From: Pseudomonadota bacterium
GTDB lineage: Bacteria; Pseudomonadota; Gammaproteobacteria; Burkholderiales; Rhodocyclaceae
Direction of reading: 5' to 3'
Length of the DNA stretch: 64,000 bases
NCBI GenBank assembly: GCA_018262195.1
Contig: JAGTRS010000006.1
Location: 124,001 to 188,000, forward strand
Shown: positions 39,421-48,140 of the stretch, piece by piece
Numbering within the stretch: the stretch's first letter is position 1
How the letters are laid out: each line of letters starts with the position of its first letter
Position numbers and translations under genes: made by a program
The notes under the pieces: model-generated
Told to the model about the DNA's origin: nothing
Seen by the model: the letters and a program-made list of their open reading frames with translations, nothing else
Databases searched by the model: none

Positions 39421-42400
39421 ATGTTTGGAAAACGAATCCCTTCCCGTCATCACCCTGCACCCTATGGACATTTAGGTGCAGCACTGCGCCGGATTGTCTG
39501 CCCGGCATTTCTGACTATTGCAGTGCTTATAGGCGGGGATGCATTAGCCGCACTAACGGTCGACTCGGTCGTGCTCGGCGGTGGCGCAAGCATTGCTGTA
39601 ACACCCGGAGCGACGATTCCGGTATCAATGTCAGTTACCAATGACACAACCAACAGTTGGAGCTCAACCGGCTGGCGAATCAGCACCACGGCACCAGGCA
39701 CGACGACCTGCTACGACCATGCCGATCACTACGGTTCTGGCCTAAGCGCCTCGGAAACTTTCAACGTTACCGCTCCCGTTACGGCAGGAACCTACAACAC
39801 CTACTTTGTCGCATCAAGCAACAGCACTTGTAGCGGAACAACCACCACCTCAACGCTCAACAATAGCGTGATCGTCGCCGCCCCCACATTAGCCAAGACA
39901 GTCAGCAGTTCATCGGCCGTTGTCGGAGATACTGTCACCTTCAAAGTAACGGCAACCAACCCGCTTTCCGTCCCCTTGAGTTACGTCGTCGTTACCGACA
40001 CGCTACCCACCGGAATGACCTATACCACTCACGTCACCACGCTGGGTACCGCGACGAACTCCGGGCAAACCGTCACGTGGAGCATCCCCTCAATTCCGGC
40101 CAATGGCAGCGCTCAGCTGACGCTCGCCGTGACCGTTACCCAGAAAGGTACTTTAACCAACACGGCATCATCTACCGGCGCCACCACCGTCAACTCATCT
40201 GTGCTGGTCCTGGCCAATGCCGCAACGCACTTTCGTCTGGATGAAACCGCTGGAACATGGAACGGTACCGCAGGAGAAGTTCTCGACAGCGGCGGCACCG
40301 GACTACAAGGTCGCCGGATAACATCCAGTACGCCGACCACCACCAACGTCGTCTCCCCCACGCCGACAATCGACTCACAGCAGGCCTCGGTTGTCGGCAG
40401 TTTTTGCAATGCCGGCAGGTTCGACGGCAAAGCCGTTGTCGAAGTAGCATCGAACCCGCTACTGCAATACACGACAAAGCTCTCCGCTTCCGCCTGGATA
40501 TACCCGACGGCTTATCCAAGTGGCGGCAGCGATCTCTATTCGATTCTCTCCAACGATCAGAACTACGAATTTCATATCACCCCAAGCGGTAAACTCAACT
40601 GGTGGTGGAACGCCGACAGCCTTACTTCGGCCACGACAATTCCCAGAAACACTTGGACGCATGTCGCCATTACCCTGGACTCATCGAGTAGTGGCGGCCG
40701 CGAGCGCATCTACATCAATGGTGTGCAAGACAGCAATACAAAAAGCTGGAAAGGCACCCTGCAGACCAACGCCTGTAATTTTTACATCGGCGGCGACGTC
40801 ACAACGAGCAGCACATGCCCACTGCTCTCGGCACGTAATTTCCGCGGCATGATCGATGAGGTCAAGCTTTACAACTACGAACTGAGCGCCGCCGAGGTTC
40901 AGGCCGACATGAACATGGGGCGTACCTGCTCAGGCGCCTTCGATCACATCCGGGTCGAACACGATGGCAATGCCTCGATCTGCAGCCCGGAAACCGTCAC
41001 CGTAAAAGCCTGCCTGGACGACAACTGCTCCACGCTCTATCCAGGGTCTGTGACTGTCAATCTATCGCCATCCGGCTGGGTCGGCGGCAATAGCTTCACT
41101 TTTTCTGGCGGCGTTGCAACGCGGCAGCTCAGCGTCGGCACGGCCAGCACAGTCACGCTTGGCAGCACCAGCGTCTCCCCCATTCCTGCCAACGCTACCC
41201 GATGCTTCAATGGCAGCACCGAAACGTGCTCGCTGACATTCAACACCGCTTCCTGCGCATTCGATGCGGTTGAACCCAGCGCCAACCCACGAACACGCAT
41301 CTACACAAAACTTTCCAACACCAGTTTCAACCTCAACGTCCTGGCCCTCAATCCAGGCAGCACCATCAACACGACCTATACCGGCACGGTAGCCGTAGAT
41401 CTGGTCGACGCCTCGACTACCACCTGTCCGACCGGCAGCGGTTTGAATTCTGCGACCAACATCACCTTTGCTGCGGCTGACCAAGGACGGAAGGCCTTGA
41501 CCTTCAACTACCCGAACGCCGCCAGGAATGTCCGCGTCCGCATGAAAGTCGGCAGCAGCACGCCAGCCTGCTCTTCCGACAATTTCGCCATTCGTCCACA
41601 ACAACTGGCGATTTCCTCGACCATGACCAATGCAGCACTGACCGGAACACCCAAGGCGATTGCCGGTAGTGCCTTCACGTTGACTGCCGATGGGGGCACG
41701 ACCAGCGGCTATGACGGCACACCTGCACTGGACACGACGAAAGTAAACGATCACAACGGTACCGTGATCGCCGCCGGAACACTGAGCGGGACATTCAGCG
41801 CAGGAACTGGCGCCACAGCTAGTGGCACGAGTTTCAAATATCTGGATGTCGGCAATATTCAACTCTCCACCAACGCTGTAACTGATACCGGTTTTACCAG
41901 CGTTGACCAGACCACAGACTGCATTTCCGGCAGCACCTCAAACGCCTTGTCCGGCGGCAAATACGGTTGCAATATCGGCAGTACCGCATCAGCCAAATTC
42001 GGGCGCTGGTATCCCAGTCACTATTCTTTTTCCGGAACGCTGACGCCTTTTTGCCCGGCCGGCAACTTCACCTACATGGGCCAGGATGCTCTGGGTGTAG
42101 CCCTGACCTTGAAGGCCCATGCATCGACGGGTGCCACCGCTTCGGCCGCCGACCCCGTGAGCAGTCGCTACACTACCGGCTATACCAACCTGGCATCAGT
42201 AACGCTGTCCGGAGACAATAGTGGCAGCACCGTTGCGGTGACACGACTGGGATCACCAACCTTCCCGACCATGCCGAACACCGCCCTCTGGTCGGCAGGA
42301 CTGTTCGCCATCAGCGACACCTATGCCTTCTCAAGGCTGGCCAGCCCGGACGGCCCTTACGATGCATTCAAGCTGCTGGCCTCGATAAGCGACCCGGATG

Positions 42401-42915
42401 GTTCATCGCTAATCGGCACCAGCGCGCAAAAGGAGACCAATACCACGCGTATCAGATACGGTCGCCTCATGATCGGCAATGCCTACGGTTCGGAACTGCT
42501 CGATCTCGCCATTCCCTTCGAAGCGCAATACTGGGCCAGCGGCGGCTATTACGTAACCAATCGCCAGGACAGTTGCACCAATTTCAACCTGTCGAGCCTG
42601 ATCCTCTCCAACTTCACCCAGAATCTTGCCGCCTGCGAAACGCAACTCTCGCCCACAGGATCGCAAACCCTGACAGCCGGAAAACTGGCGCTGAAATTGA
42701 CCAAACCCGGCCTCGACGGCAGCAATATCCCGAATCGGGGAAGCGTTTTGCTAACGCTCAACACCGGCAGTAGCGCCAGCGGCTCGACCTGCCTTTCCCC
42801 TACAGCGTCAGCAGCAACAGCGGCCAACCTGCCATGGTTCGGCACGAATCCCTCGGGACGTGCCACCTTCGGGATTTTCAAAGCACCTTACATCTATTTA
42901 CGCGAAAGCTACTGA
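39421..42915 (+). CDS. mshQ: MshQ-like adhesin (DUF11, LamG and DUF6701 domains)
   Basis: 1164 residues, secreted. Long signal peptide to about residue 43 (VCPAFLTIAVLIGGDALA). An Ig-like first domain is followed by a DUF11 domain (about 160-260: TKTVSSSSAVVGDTVTFKVT, TDTLPTGMTYT), a LamG/concanavalin-like domain (about 270-510: LSASAWIYPTAYPSGGSDLY, FRGMIDEVKLYNYELS), and a C-terminal DUF6701 region to the end (FGIFKAPYIYLRESY). This is the MshQ architecture; it may sit at the pilus tip or bind surfaces. It is Thr/Ser/Asn-rich and visibly lower in GC. It lies on the strand opposite to all other msh genes. Confidence 0.85.
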   Translation: MFGKRIPSRHHPAPYGHLGAALRRIVCPAFLTIAVLIGGDALAALTVDSVVLGGGASIAVTPGATIPVSMSVTNDTTNSWSSTGWRISTTAPGTTTCYDHADHYGSGLSASETFNVTAPVTAGTYNTYFVASSNSTCSGTTTTSTLNNSVIVAAPTLAKTVSSSSAVVGDTVTFKVTATNPLSVPLSYVVVTDTLPTGMTYTTHVTTLGTATNSGQTVTWSIPSIPANGSAQLTLAVTVTQKGTLTNTASSTGATTVNSSVLVLANAATHFRLDETAGTWNGTAGEVLDSGGTGLQGRRITSSTPTTTNVVSPTPTIDSQQASVVGSFCNAGRFDGKAVVEVASNPLLQYTTKLSASAWIYPTAYPSGGSDLYSILSNDQNYEFHITPSGKLNWWWNADSLTSATTIPRNTWTHVAITLDSSSSGGRERIYINGVQDSNTKSWKGTLQTNACNFYIGGDVTTSSTCPLLSARNFRGMIDEVKLYNYELSAAEVQADMNMGRTCSGAFDHIRVEHDGNASICSPETVTVKACLDDNCSTLYPGSVTVNLSPSGWVGGNSFTFSGGVATRQLSVGTASTVTLGSTSVSPIPANATRCFNGSTETCSLTFNTASCAFDAVEPSANPRTRIYTKLSNTSFNLNVLALNPGSTINTTYTGTVAVDLVDASTTTCPTGSGLNSATNITFAAADQGRKALTFNYPNAARNVRVRMKVGSSTPACSSDNFAIRPQQLAISSTMTNAALTGTPKAIAGSAFTLTADGGTTSGYDGTPALDTTKVNDHNGTVIAAGTLSGTFSAGTGATASGTSFKYLDVGNIQLSTNAVTDTGFTSVDQTTDCISGSTSNALSGGKYGCNIGSTASAKFGRWYPSHYSFSGTLTPFCPAGNFTYMGQDALGVALTLKAHASTGATASAADPVSSRYTTGYTNLASVTLSGDNSGSTVAVTRLGSPTFPTMPNTALWSAGLFAISDTYAFSRLASPDGPYDAFKLLASISDPDGSSLIGTSAQKETNTTRIRYGRLMIGNAYGSELLDLAIPFEAQYWASGGYYVTNRQDSCTNFNLSSLILSNFTQNLAACETQLSPTGSQTLTAGKLALKLTKPGLDGSNIPNRGSVLLTLNTGSSASGSTCLSPTASAATAANLPWFGTNPSGRATFGIFKAPYIYLRESY

Positions 42916-42940
42916 GTCCGCGTCGGGAGGGATGCAGATG

Positions 42941-42979
42941 CAGCCCACTCGATGCCCCTAGCAGTCATAGGGTGGGCTG
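42941..42979. terminator. Hairpin between convergent mshQ and mshP
   Basis: CAGCCCA (42941-42947) and CCCTA (42956-42960) pair with TAGGG-TGGGCTG (42968-42979), a 12-bp stem with one 8-nt bulge. It overlaps the end of mshP and follows mshQ by 25 nt. No T tract on the plus strand. Confidence 0.35.
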
Positions 42980-43413
42980 GTCACGGCGGCATCACGGCAC
43001 TTCTCGACAGTGACCTCGACCCAACGCTCTATCCCCGGCGCCTTGACGCCAACGGCTACCGCCTTCGAACTGATGCGGTAGATGCGAAGCTGTCGACCAG
43101 CTTCCGTGTAATCGGAACTCTGGCAAGTGACGGTGACGGTGTGATCGGGAATGGCCGGCGTACCGCTGACACAGCTCGGTAGTGCCGCACTCTGCGCATT
43201 CGGGTCCAGTTGAAACATTCCCCACTCGGCACCGGCACGAGCAGCCTGGTAAGCACGCGCCCCACCGACATCCGCAGCCAGATTCACATGCGCTGTCGAC
43301 ACGACACTGACCATCGCAGCCGCCAGACCAGCAAACAGGAGCAGCAGAAAAATGGCAGTAATAATCGAAACGCCTTGCTGCTGTGACCGGGTTGAACAAG
43401 AGAACTGCTTCAT
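42958..43413 (-). CDS. mshP: MSHA minor pilin-like protein MshP (PilX-like)
   Basis: 151 residues. Hydrophobic pilin-like N-terminus QQGVSIITAIFLLLLFAGLA followed by helix and a Cys-containing C-terminal domain (LPSCVSGTP, VEKCRDAA, PYDC). It lacks the canonical G-FTLIE cleavage site, as usual for MshP/PilX proteins. Last gene of the mshE-P operon; ATGA overlap with mshO. Confidence 0.82.
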   Translation of the reverse strand: MKQFSCSTRSQQQGVSIITAIFLLLLFAGLAAAMVSVVSTAHVNLAADVGGARAYQAARAGAEWGMFQLDPNAQSAALPSCVSGTPAIPDHTVTVTCQSSDYTEAGRQLRIYRISSKAVAVGVKAPGIERWVEVTVEKCRDAAVTSPPYDC

Positions 43414-44273
43414 GGCGTATTCAGCACCTCAATCTGGTGCAGCAATTCAACGGACTCTCCATTGCGGGTCAACCTCAGCCGTAATGCGATCAAACCATTG
43501 CGTTGCATAACCGCAGGGGTGTAATTGAACGAACAGGCAGCCACATTGCTGACCAGTACGGCAGACTTGACTGCCGTGCAGGCAGCGTGTGTCGTCAAGG
43601 CTGCAAAAGAAGTCGGTTGGGCACTCTGAAAATCGTAGCACCAGCGACGGATGACCGTTCCCGCCTCCGGCGTCGCCAGATTCGGCACGCACTCGTAAGT
43701 CACCGGGCCGCCGACAATCTGGAAGCGATTCTGCGGTGAGGCGATTGGAAACTGCGTTCCCGCTGGCGCAAAAGTTACCTTGCTGAGGTTGCTGCCAACC
43801 GTGGCCGAGCGCCTGCTGGTGCCGGCATAAACATCAGAACCGGCCTGACCGGTGTTGTAGACCACCAGTTGATCACCGCTCAGTATGCTTACCGAAGGAC
43901 CGACTACGTCAAAGCTACTGTCTGACGAACTGCTAAAAACCAGCGGATCGTCACTGGCACTGCTCCCGACATCGGCACGATATCGGCCGGCATCACGAAT
44001 CGGCACGAACTCGATGAGGGTAGTGCCCGACTGACGAACACTGTTGGGTAGGGCAGACTGCAAATCCCTGCCTATCCGCCGCAAGGCTGTGTCTGCCGCA
44101 TCAGCCAGTTCGGCGCGATTGGCGACGTCAATATAAGCATCAATCTGCTGCCGCCCGAACATGCCGACGATGCCAAGCAAAACGCCAGAAACCACAATGA
44201 CGACAATCATCTCGATCAGGGTAAAACCCCGCTCGGAATGCGGCGATTTTCGGAAATCAGTAGCGCGGCGCAT
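43410..44273 (-). CDS. mshO: MSHA minor pilin MshO
   Basis: 287 residues. Class III-type prepilin leader ending ERG, then FTLIEMIVVIVVSGVLLGIV. The C-terminal region has Cys pairs (VTYECVPN, IRRWCYDFQ, HAACTAVKS, VAACSFNYT). The size and position between mshD and mshP identify MshO, a likely tip-complex pilin. It overlaps mshD by 17 nt. Confidence 0.86.
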   Translation of the reverse strand: MRRATDFRKSPHSERGFTLIEMIVVIVVSGVLLGIVGMFGRQQIDAYIDVANRAELADAADTALRRIGRDLQSALPNSVRQSGTTLIEFVPIRDAGRYRADVGSSASDDPLVFSSSSDSSFDVVGPSVSILSGDQLVVYNTGQAGSDVYAGTSRRSATVGSNLSKVTFAPAGTQFPIASPQNRFQIVGGPVTYECVPNLATPEAGTVIRRWCYDFQSAQPTSFAALTTHAACTAVKSAVLVSNVAACSFNYTPAVMQRNGLIALRLRLTRNGESVELLHQIEVLNTP

Positions 44274-44817
44274 AGCGGAAGCGATAGCCCGTTAATGAAA
44301 AAGTGTCATTGCCTTGGCTCACCGTGACTGTCACGCTCAGGGCCGCTGTATCGTCGGACAAACCCAAGGCTGTTCCGGCTCGGGCAACAGCCACACTGGC
44401 GGTATAACCTGTCATCGGATTATTACCAGAGGCATCGTCAATGTTGGCTTTGGAAAAAGACCCATAATCAGCCACATTGTCATAAACGGCGCCAACCGCC
44501 GTTCCATAGCGATCCTCCGTCGAGGGCGTCGCGCCAAGCGTGTTCTGTGGAATTGCACAATCCGCATAAGCCTGTGCCGTCGATGCCGCAGCATCGTCCG
44601 GATCACACCAGGTGAAAGGCTGATGCAACACCTCGCTCAACACCGACTCGGCCACCGCCAGCAGCTGCTTGCTCCGCATCGGATCGGCGCTGAAACGAAT
44701 CGACGAACTCATGACCGAAACCAGGCCAACCACACCGACACTGACAATCACGATGAAAACAATCAGTTCGACCAGCGAGAGACCGGACTGTCGATAGCGC
44801 AAACGATCAATGCACAT
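44257..44817 (-). CDS. mshD: MSHA minor pilin MshD
   Basis: 186 residues from ATG at 44817 (MCIDRLRYRQSG); the longer track ORF adds 35 codons inside mshC. Prepilin peptidase site RQSG before LSLVELIVFIVIVSVGVVGL. A loop with FTWCDPDDAAASTAQAYADC is typical of MshD. Overlaps the mshC end by 11 nt. Confidence 0.85.
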   Translation of the reverse strand: MCIDRLRYRQSGLSLVELIVFIVIVSVGVVGLVSVMSSSIRFSADPMRSKQLLAVAESVLSEVLHQPFTWCDPDDAAASTAQAYADCAIPQNTLGATPSTEDRYGTAVGAVYDNVADYGSFSKANIDDASGNNPMTGYTASVAVARAGTALGLSDDTAALSVTVTVSQGNDTFSLTGYRFRYAPRY

Positions 44818-45349
44818 AGCCTGTTTCGCTCTCGACGGTGATTGCCAATGCTGCGGGCAAGCCGGAAATACTGATGCTGGCAGCAGGACTTGAAATCGGA
44901 CTCGGCCGCCCCGCAGCATCAAACGTAAAGTTGCTCACCGAGGAGGTAATGGTGGTCGAACCACTAGCGCTCACACTCAGATTCGTTCCATCCGGCCCTG
45001 CCAGCGAACCACCAGTGCTGCAGTTGCTGGCGCCATAATTACTGGAAATAGAGAAATCCACCTTCGATGGAGCGGTCGAAAAAGTGACGCACACTGTCCG
45101 CCGGGCTGCCACTGCCGATTTCTGCGCATAACGCAACGCAGCGATAACCTGATCGTGCAGGGCTCGCTCTTCAAAACCACTGCCACCTCGCCAGCGTGGC
45201 ATGACTACAGCCGCAACGATGCCAAGAAGAACAATGACGACAACCAGTTCGATCAGGCTGAACCCAGCGCTGCTCGTCCGGTTTTCGGGCTCGGCATTAA
45301 AGACAAAAGGCCCGGCTTTCACACCAGGCCTTCCGCCAAGGAGAGTCAT
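44807..45349 (-). CDS. mshC: MSHA minor pilin MshC
   Basis: About 180 residues. Prepilin site SSAG before FSLIELVVVIVLLGIVAAVV, then ERALHDQVIAALRYAQKSAV and a beta domain, as in GspH/FimT-type pilins. The leader is unusually long (about 30 residues) from the ATG at 45349; a GTG 9 codons further in, with AAGG upstream, would give a shorter one. The TTG at 45355 in the track is unlikely. Confidence 0.82.
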   Translation of the reverse strand: MTLLGGRPGVKAGPFVFNAEPENRTSSAGFSLIELVVVIVLLGIVAAVVMPRWRGGSGFEERALHDQVIAALRYAQKSAVAARRTVCVTFSTAPSKVDFSISSNYGASNCSTGGSLAGPDGTNLSVSASGSTTITSSVSNFTFDAAGRPSPISSPAASISISGLPAALAITVESETGYVH

Positions 45350-45369
45350 CGTCAAGCCGATGTGAAAAA

Positions 45370-45819
45370 TCAGCAGCCGGAGTCAGTGATGACGTACGTC
45401 GGTGCGGCCGTGGCCGTCGCCTTGGTGTAGGCAACCTTGCAGCTACCAGGAGTTGGAGCCTTGGCATGCTGAATCTCACCAGCAGTCGCCGTACTGAAGT
45501 CGGTGCTCGGGGTCAGGTCCATTGCCTTCGCCAATTCCGAAGCACTGTTGGCAAAGCCATATTCGGTAGCGACCGTTGCCCCACCGACCGACGTTGAACC
45601 GGGGGTAGTCGAAGTGCCTTGAGTGCTATTGGCTTGTGCCTTGGCGTAAATCATCGCATTCGCCGCCGACATCGAACCGGCAACACCCTTGATCACCGAC
45701 TTGCGGGCATCGCCCGACAAATCGACAAACTTCGGTAGAGCGGTCGCAGCCAGAATGCCGAGAATAACGATCACGACGACCAGTTCGATCAGGGTGAAAC
45801 CTTTTTGTAGTGTTTTCAT
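45370..45819 (-). CDS. mshA: Major MSHA pilin MshA
   Basis: 149 residues. Start ATG at 45819 with AAGGAG 7 nt upstream. Short leader MKTLQKG, then FTLIELVVVIVILGILAATA and LPKFVDLSGDARKSVI. The C-terminus has a Cys pair (PGSCKVAYT ... ITDSGC) expected to form the D-loop disulfide. It has the best ribosome site of the operon, as expected for the major subunit. It resembles the gene upstream (mshB) including the C-terminal Cys spacing. Confidence 0.88.
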   Translation of the reverse strand: MKTLQKGFTLIELVVVIVILGILAATALPKFVDLSGDARKSVIKGVAGSMSAANAMIYAKAQANSTQGTSTTPGSTSVGGATVATEYGFANSASELAKAMDLTPSTDFSTATAGEIQHAKAPTPGSCKVAYTKATATAAPTYVITDSGC

Positions 45820-45842
45820 ATCCAACTCCTTAATTTAAAAAA

Positions 45843-46448
45843 TCAACATCCGGTCGTGGTCAGGCCACTGATAATCGGGGCTGCATTGAGTGCTGCCTGG
45901 GTATAGGTGAATTGACAAGTCGCCGGGGTCGTCGCGCCGACGATACGGAAGGTGGCTTGGGTGCCGGCATTGAGATAGGTATAGCCTTCGGTTTGCAATT
46001 CAGCTGCCGATGGATTGAATGTGCCGGTCAGACCGGCCATCGACAGGATACCTGCCGTTCCAAAACCAGTAACCGTCGGATAGGCGTTGGTCATGTTTAC
46101 GATGCCACTTTCGGTACACACAGTGCCAGCCCCGGAAACGATATTCGTCGCCGTACCGCCACCACCCGGACAGGCAACCGTGTCTGCGACGCCGGCTCTG
46201 GCCAGCATCGTCGCATGCGACAGTGCCGAGGCTGCCAGCACACTGCCGCGTGCGGCTTGCAGCTTGGCGATACGGGCATCGCGTTGCAAATTGACAAAAC
46301 GTGGCAAAGCGACAGCCGCGAGGATGCCGAGGATGATGATCACGACGATCAGTTCGATCAGCGTAAACCCGCGCTGAGCTTGCTTGTCGGAAATTTTGGC
46401 TTTGTTCATATCTCTATTAACGGCTGTAAATTTTAGTACTTTAGACAT
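45843..46448 (-). CDS. mshB: MSHA pilin-like protein MshB
   Basis: 201 residues from ATG at 46448, which has AGAAGG 7 nt upstream; an internal ATG at 46409 would give a shorter leader. Prepilin site AQRG then [41 protein letters not shown]-terminal Cys pair TCQFTYTQ ... TTTGC mirrors MshA. Position between mshF and mshA matches mshB, but MshA- and MshB-type pilins are close and the assignment rests on order. Confidence 0.8.
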   Translation of the reverse strand: MSKVLKFTAVNRDMNKAKISDKQAQRGFTLIELIVVIIILGILAAVALPRFVNLQRDARIAKLQAARGSVLAASALSHATMLARAGVADTVACPGGGGTATNIVSGAGTVCTESGIVNMTNAYPTVTGFGTAGILSMAGLTGTFNPSAAELQTEGYTYLNAGTQATFRIVGATTPATCQFTYTQAALNAAPIISGLTTTGC

Positions 46449-46469
46449 ATAGACCTTCTTTCTCAAGCA

Positions 46470-46904
46470 TTAATCACGTTGATCATCAAGTCGTGACAAA
46501 CCGACCCCGGCCAGCACCGCTCCTGAGCGCTCTGTAGCCAATTCGCGACTGAAACGAAAGCGGGCCCGGTGCCCATCGCGAAAACGAAAAACCAGTTCCT
46601 CTGTCTTCCGGTCGAAATACCAGACCGATTTACTTTCCGGCACACCATCCAGTTCGCCGATATAGTTCGCCGGCTTTATTGAAACCCAGTCGAGCGGGTT
46701 TCGACTCTTCGGCAAGCTGCCCCCAAAGCCTTCCCGATGTGCCACGACCTCGAGCAGGCCAATACGTATGTTAGCCACCTCGGACTGGACCTGCGACTCT
46801 TCGACCTCAACCCGCGTCGACTCCAGCGCGCGTAACAGAAACAATGACATCAGGCCGATGAGGATGACGACAAACGCGAATTCGTAATAGCGTCGCATGG
46901 CCAT
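46470..46904 (-). CDS. mshF: MSHA biogenesis protein MshF-like
   Basis: 144 residues. One N-terminal membrane helix (FAFVVILIGLMSLFLLRALE), then a small domain (NIRIGLLEVVAHREGFGGSL, NPLDWVSIKPANYIGEL, SVWYFDRKTEELVFRFRDG). It has a pilin-like helix without the GFTLIE site. Identification relies on its position between mshG and mshB. The ATG follows the mshG stop directly. Confidence 0.72.
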   Translation of the reverse strand: MAMRRYYEFAFVVILIGLMSLFLLRALESTRVEVEESQVQSEVANIRIGLLEVVAHREGFGGSLPKSRNPLDWVSIKPANYIGELDGVPESKSVWYFDRKTEELVFRFRDGHRARFRFSRELATERSGAVLAGVGLSRLDDQRD

Positions 46905-48134
46905 TCATCGCTTGATGGCCACCTTGCCGAGGTCCCACATCGGCAGGAAGATACCCAGCGCCAGCACCAGCACCAGCGCACCAAGGGCGACGATCAGGAT
47001 AGGCTCAATTTGCTGACCCAGGGTTTTCAATTCGTACTCGACTTCCCGCTGGTACATCTGGCCGACCTCTTCCATCATGTCGTCCAGCGCACCAGACTCC
47101 TCACCGACTGCCACCATCTGCAAGACCACCGGCGAAAAGAAACTGGAAGCAATGGCTGCCCGAAGCACGCTTTCACCACGTTCGACCGTATCGCGCATGC
47201 CCTCGATCTTGGAAGCGATATAGCTGTTGTCCACGGTCTGCGATGAATTGGTCAGCGCCTGCATGACCGGTACGCCACTACGCGTTCCCAGCGCAAAGCT
47301 ACGGGCAAAACGGGCCATCGCCGCCTTGCGTACGATCTTGCCGGCAATCGGAAAACGCAGTACCAGTGCTTCCCATTGCATTCGCCCAGCCACCGTTCCC
47401 ACCCATGAACGAAACGCCAGAATCGCAACGACAAGGCCGATCAGCATGGCCGGCCACCAGGTCACCATGAAATTGGAGAAGCCTAGCAAAATCCTGGTCA
47501 TCAGCGGCAATTCGGCGCCAAAGCCCTGAAATACCTTGGCAAAGGCCGGGATGACGAAAATATTGACCACGACGATCGCTGCGGCCATCGCGATCACCAC
47601 GAACATCGGGTAACGCAGCGCCGATTTGACCTGCTCGCGCATATATCGCTCGAATTCGAGATGATCGAACAGACGCAGGAAAATCTCATCGAGCAGGCCG
47701 GTCGCCTCGCCAACCCGCACCATGGAAATATAGAAAGAGTTGAAGACCTTGGGATGACGGGCCAACGAAACCGACAACTCGCGACCGGCCTCCAGGCTCT
47801 CGCGGACGTCGCGAATCACCTCTTTCATCGCCAGATTGGTCGCCGACTCTTGCAGACCGCTCAGCGCACGCATGATCGGCACACCCGATTTGAGCAGGGT
47901 ATGTAACTGCCTGGAGAAAAGCAGGATATCGACGTGCTGGACCGCAGGTTTGAACAGATTGAAGCTGCCAGCGTCAAGGCCCACCTTGGGCTTGGCTGAG
48001 GTTTCCTGAATGGAAACCGGTGTAACGCCTCGCCCAAGCAGGAGATCAGCCACGCCGCCCGCCGAGGCGCCTTCCAGCACACCTTCGATCAGCTTGCCGC
48101 CGGCATCTCGTCCTTTGTAGGCAAAGTTGGCCAC
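46905..48134 (-). CDS. mshG: MSHA inner-membrane platform protein MshG (GspF/PilC-like)
   Basis: 409 residues. Two GspF domains with three membrane helices (YPMFVVIAMAAAIVVVNIFV, WWPAMLIGLVVAILAF, ILIVALGALVLVLALGIFLP). Motifs LLFSRQLHTLLKSGVPIMRA and MARFARSFALGTRSGVPVMQ. It couples the MshE motor to pilus assembly. The start codon is GTG (GTGGCCAAC), with AGGA upstream. Confidence 0.92.
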   Translation of the reverse strand: MANFAYKGRDAGGKLIEGVLEGASAGGVADLLLGRGVTPVSIQETSAKPKVGLDAGSFNLFKPAVQHVDILLFSRQLHTLLKSGVPIMRALSGLQESATNLAMKEVIRDVRESLEAGRELSVSLARHPKVFNSFYISMVRVGEATGLLDEIFLRLFDHLEFERYMREQVKSALRYPMFVVIAMAAAIVVVNIFVIPAFAKVFQGFGAELPLMTRILLGFSNFMVTWWPAMLIGLVVAILAFRSWVGTVAGRMQWEALVLRFPIAGKIVRKAAMARFARSFALGTRSGVPVMQALTNSSQTVDNSYIASKIEGMRDTVERGESVLRAAIASSFFSPVVLQMVAVGEESGALDDMMEEVGQMYQREVEYELKTLGQQIEPILIVALGALVLVLALGIFLPMWDLGKVAIKR

Positions 48135-48140
48135 GCCTGC

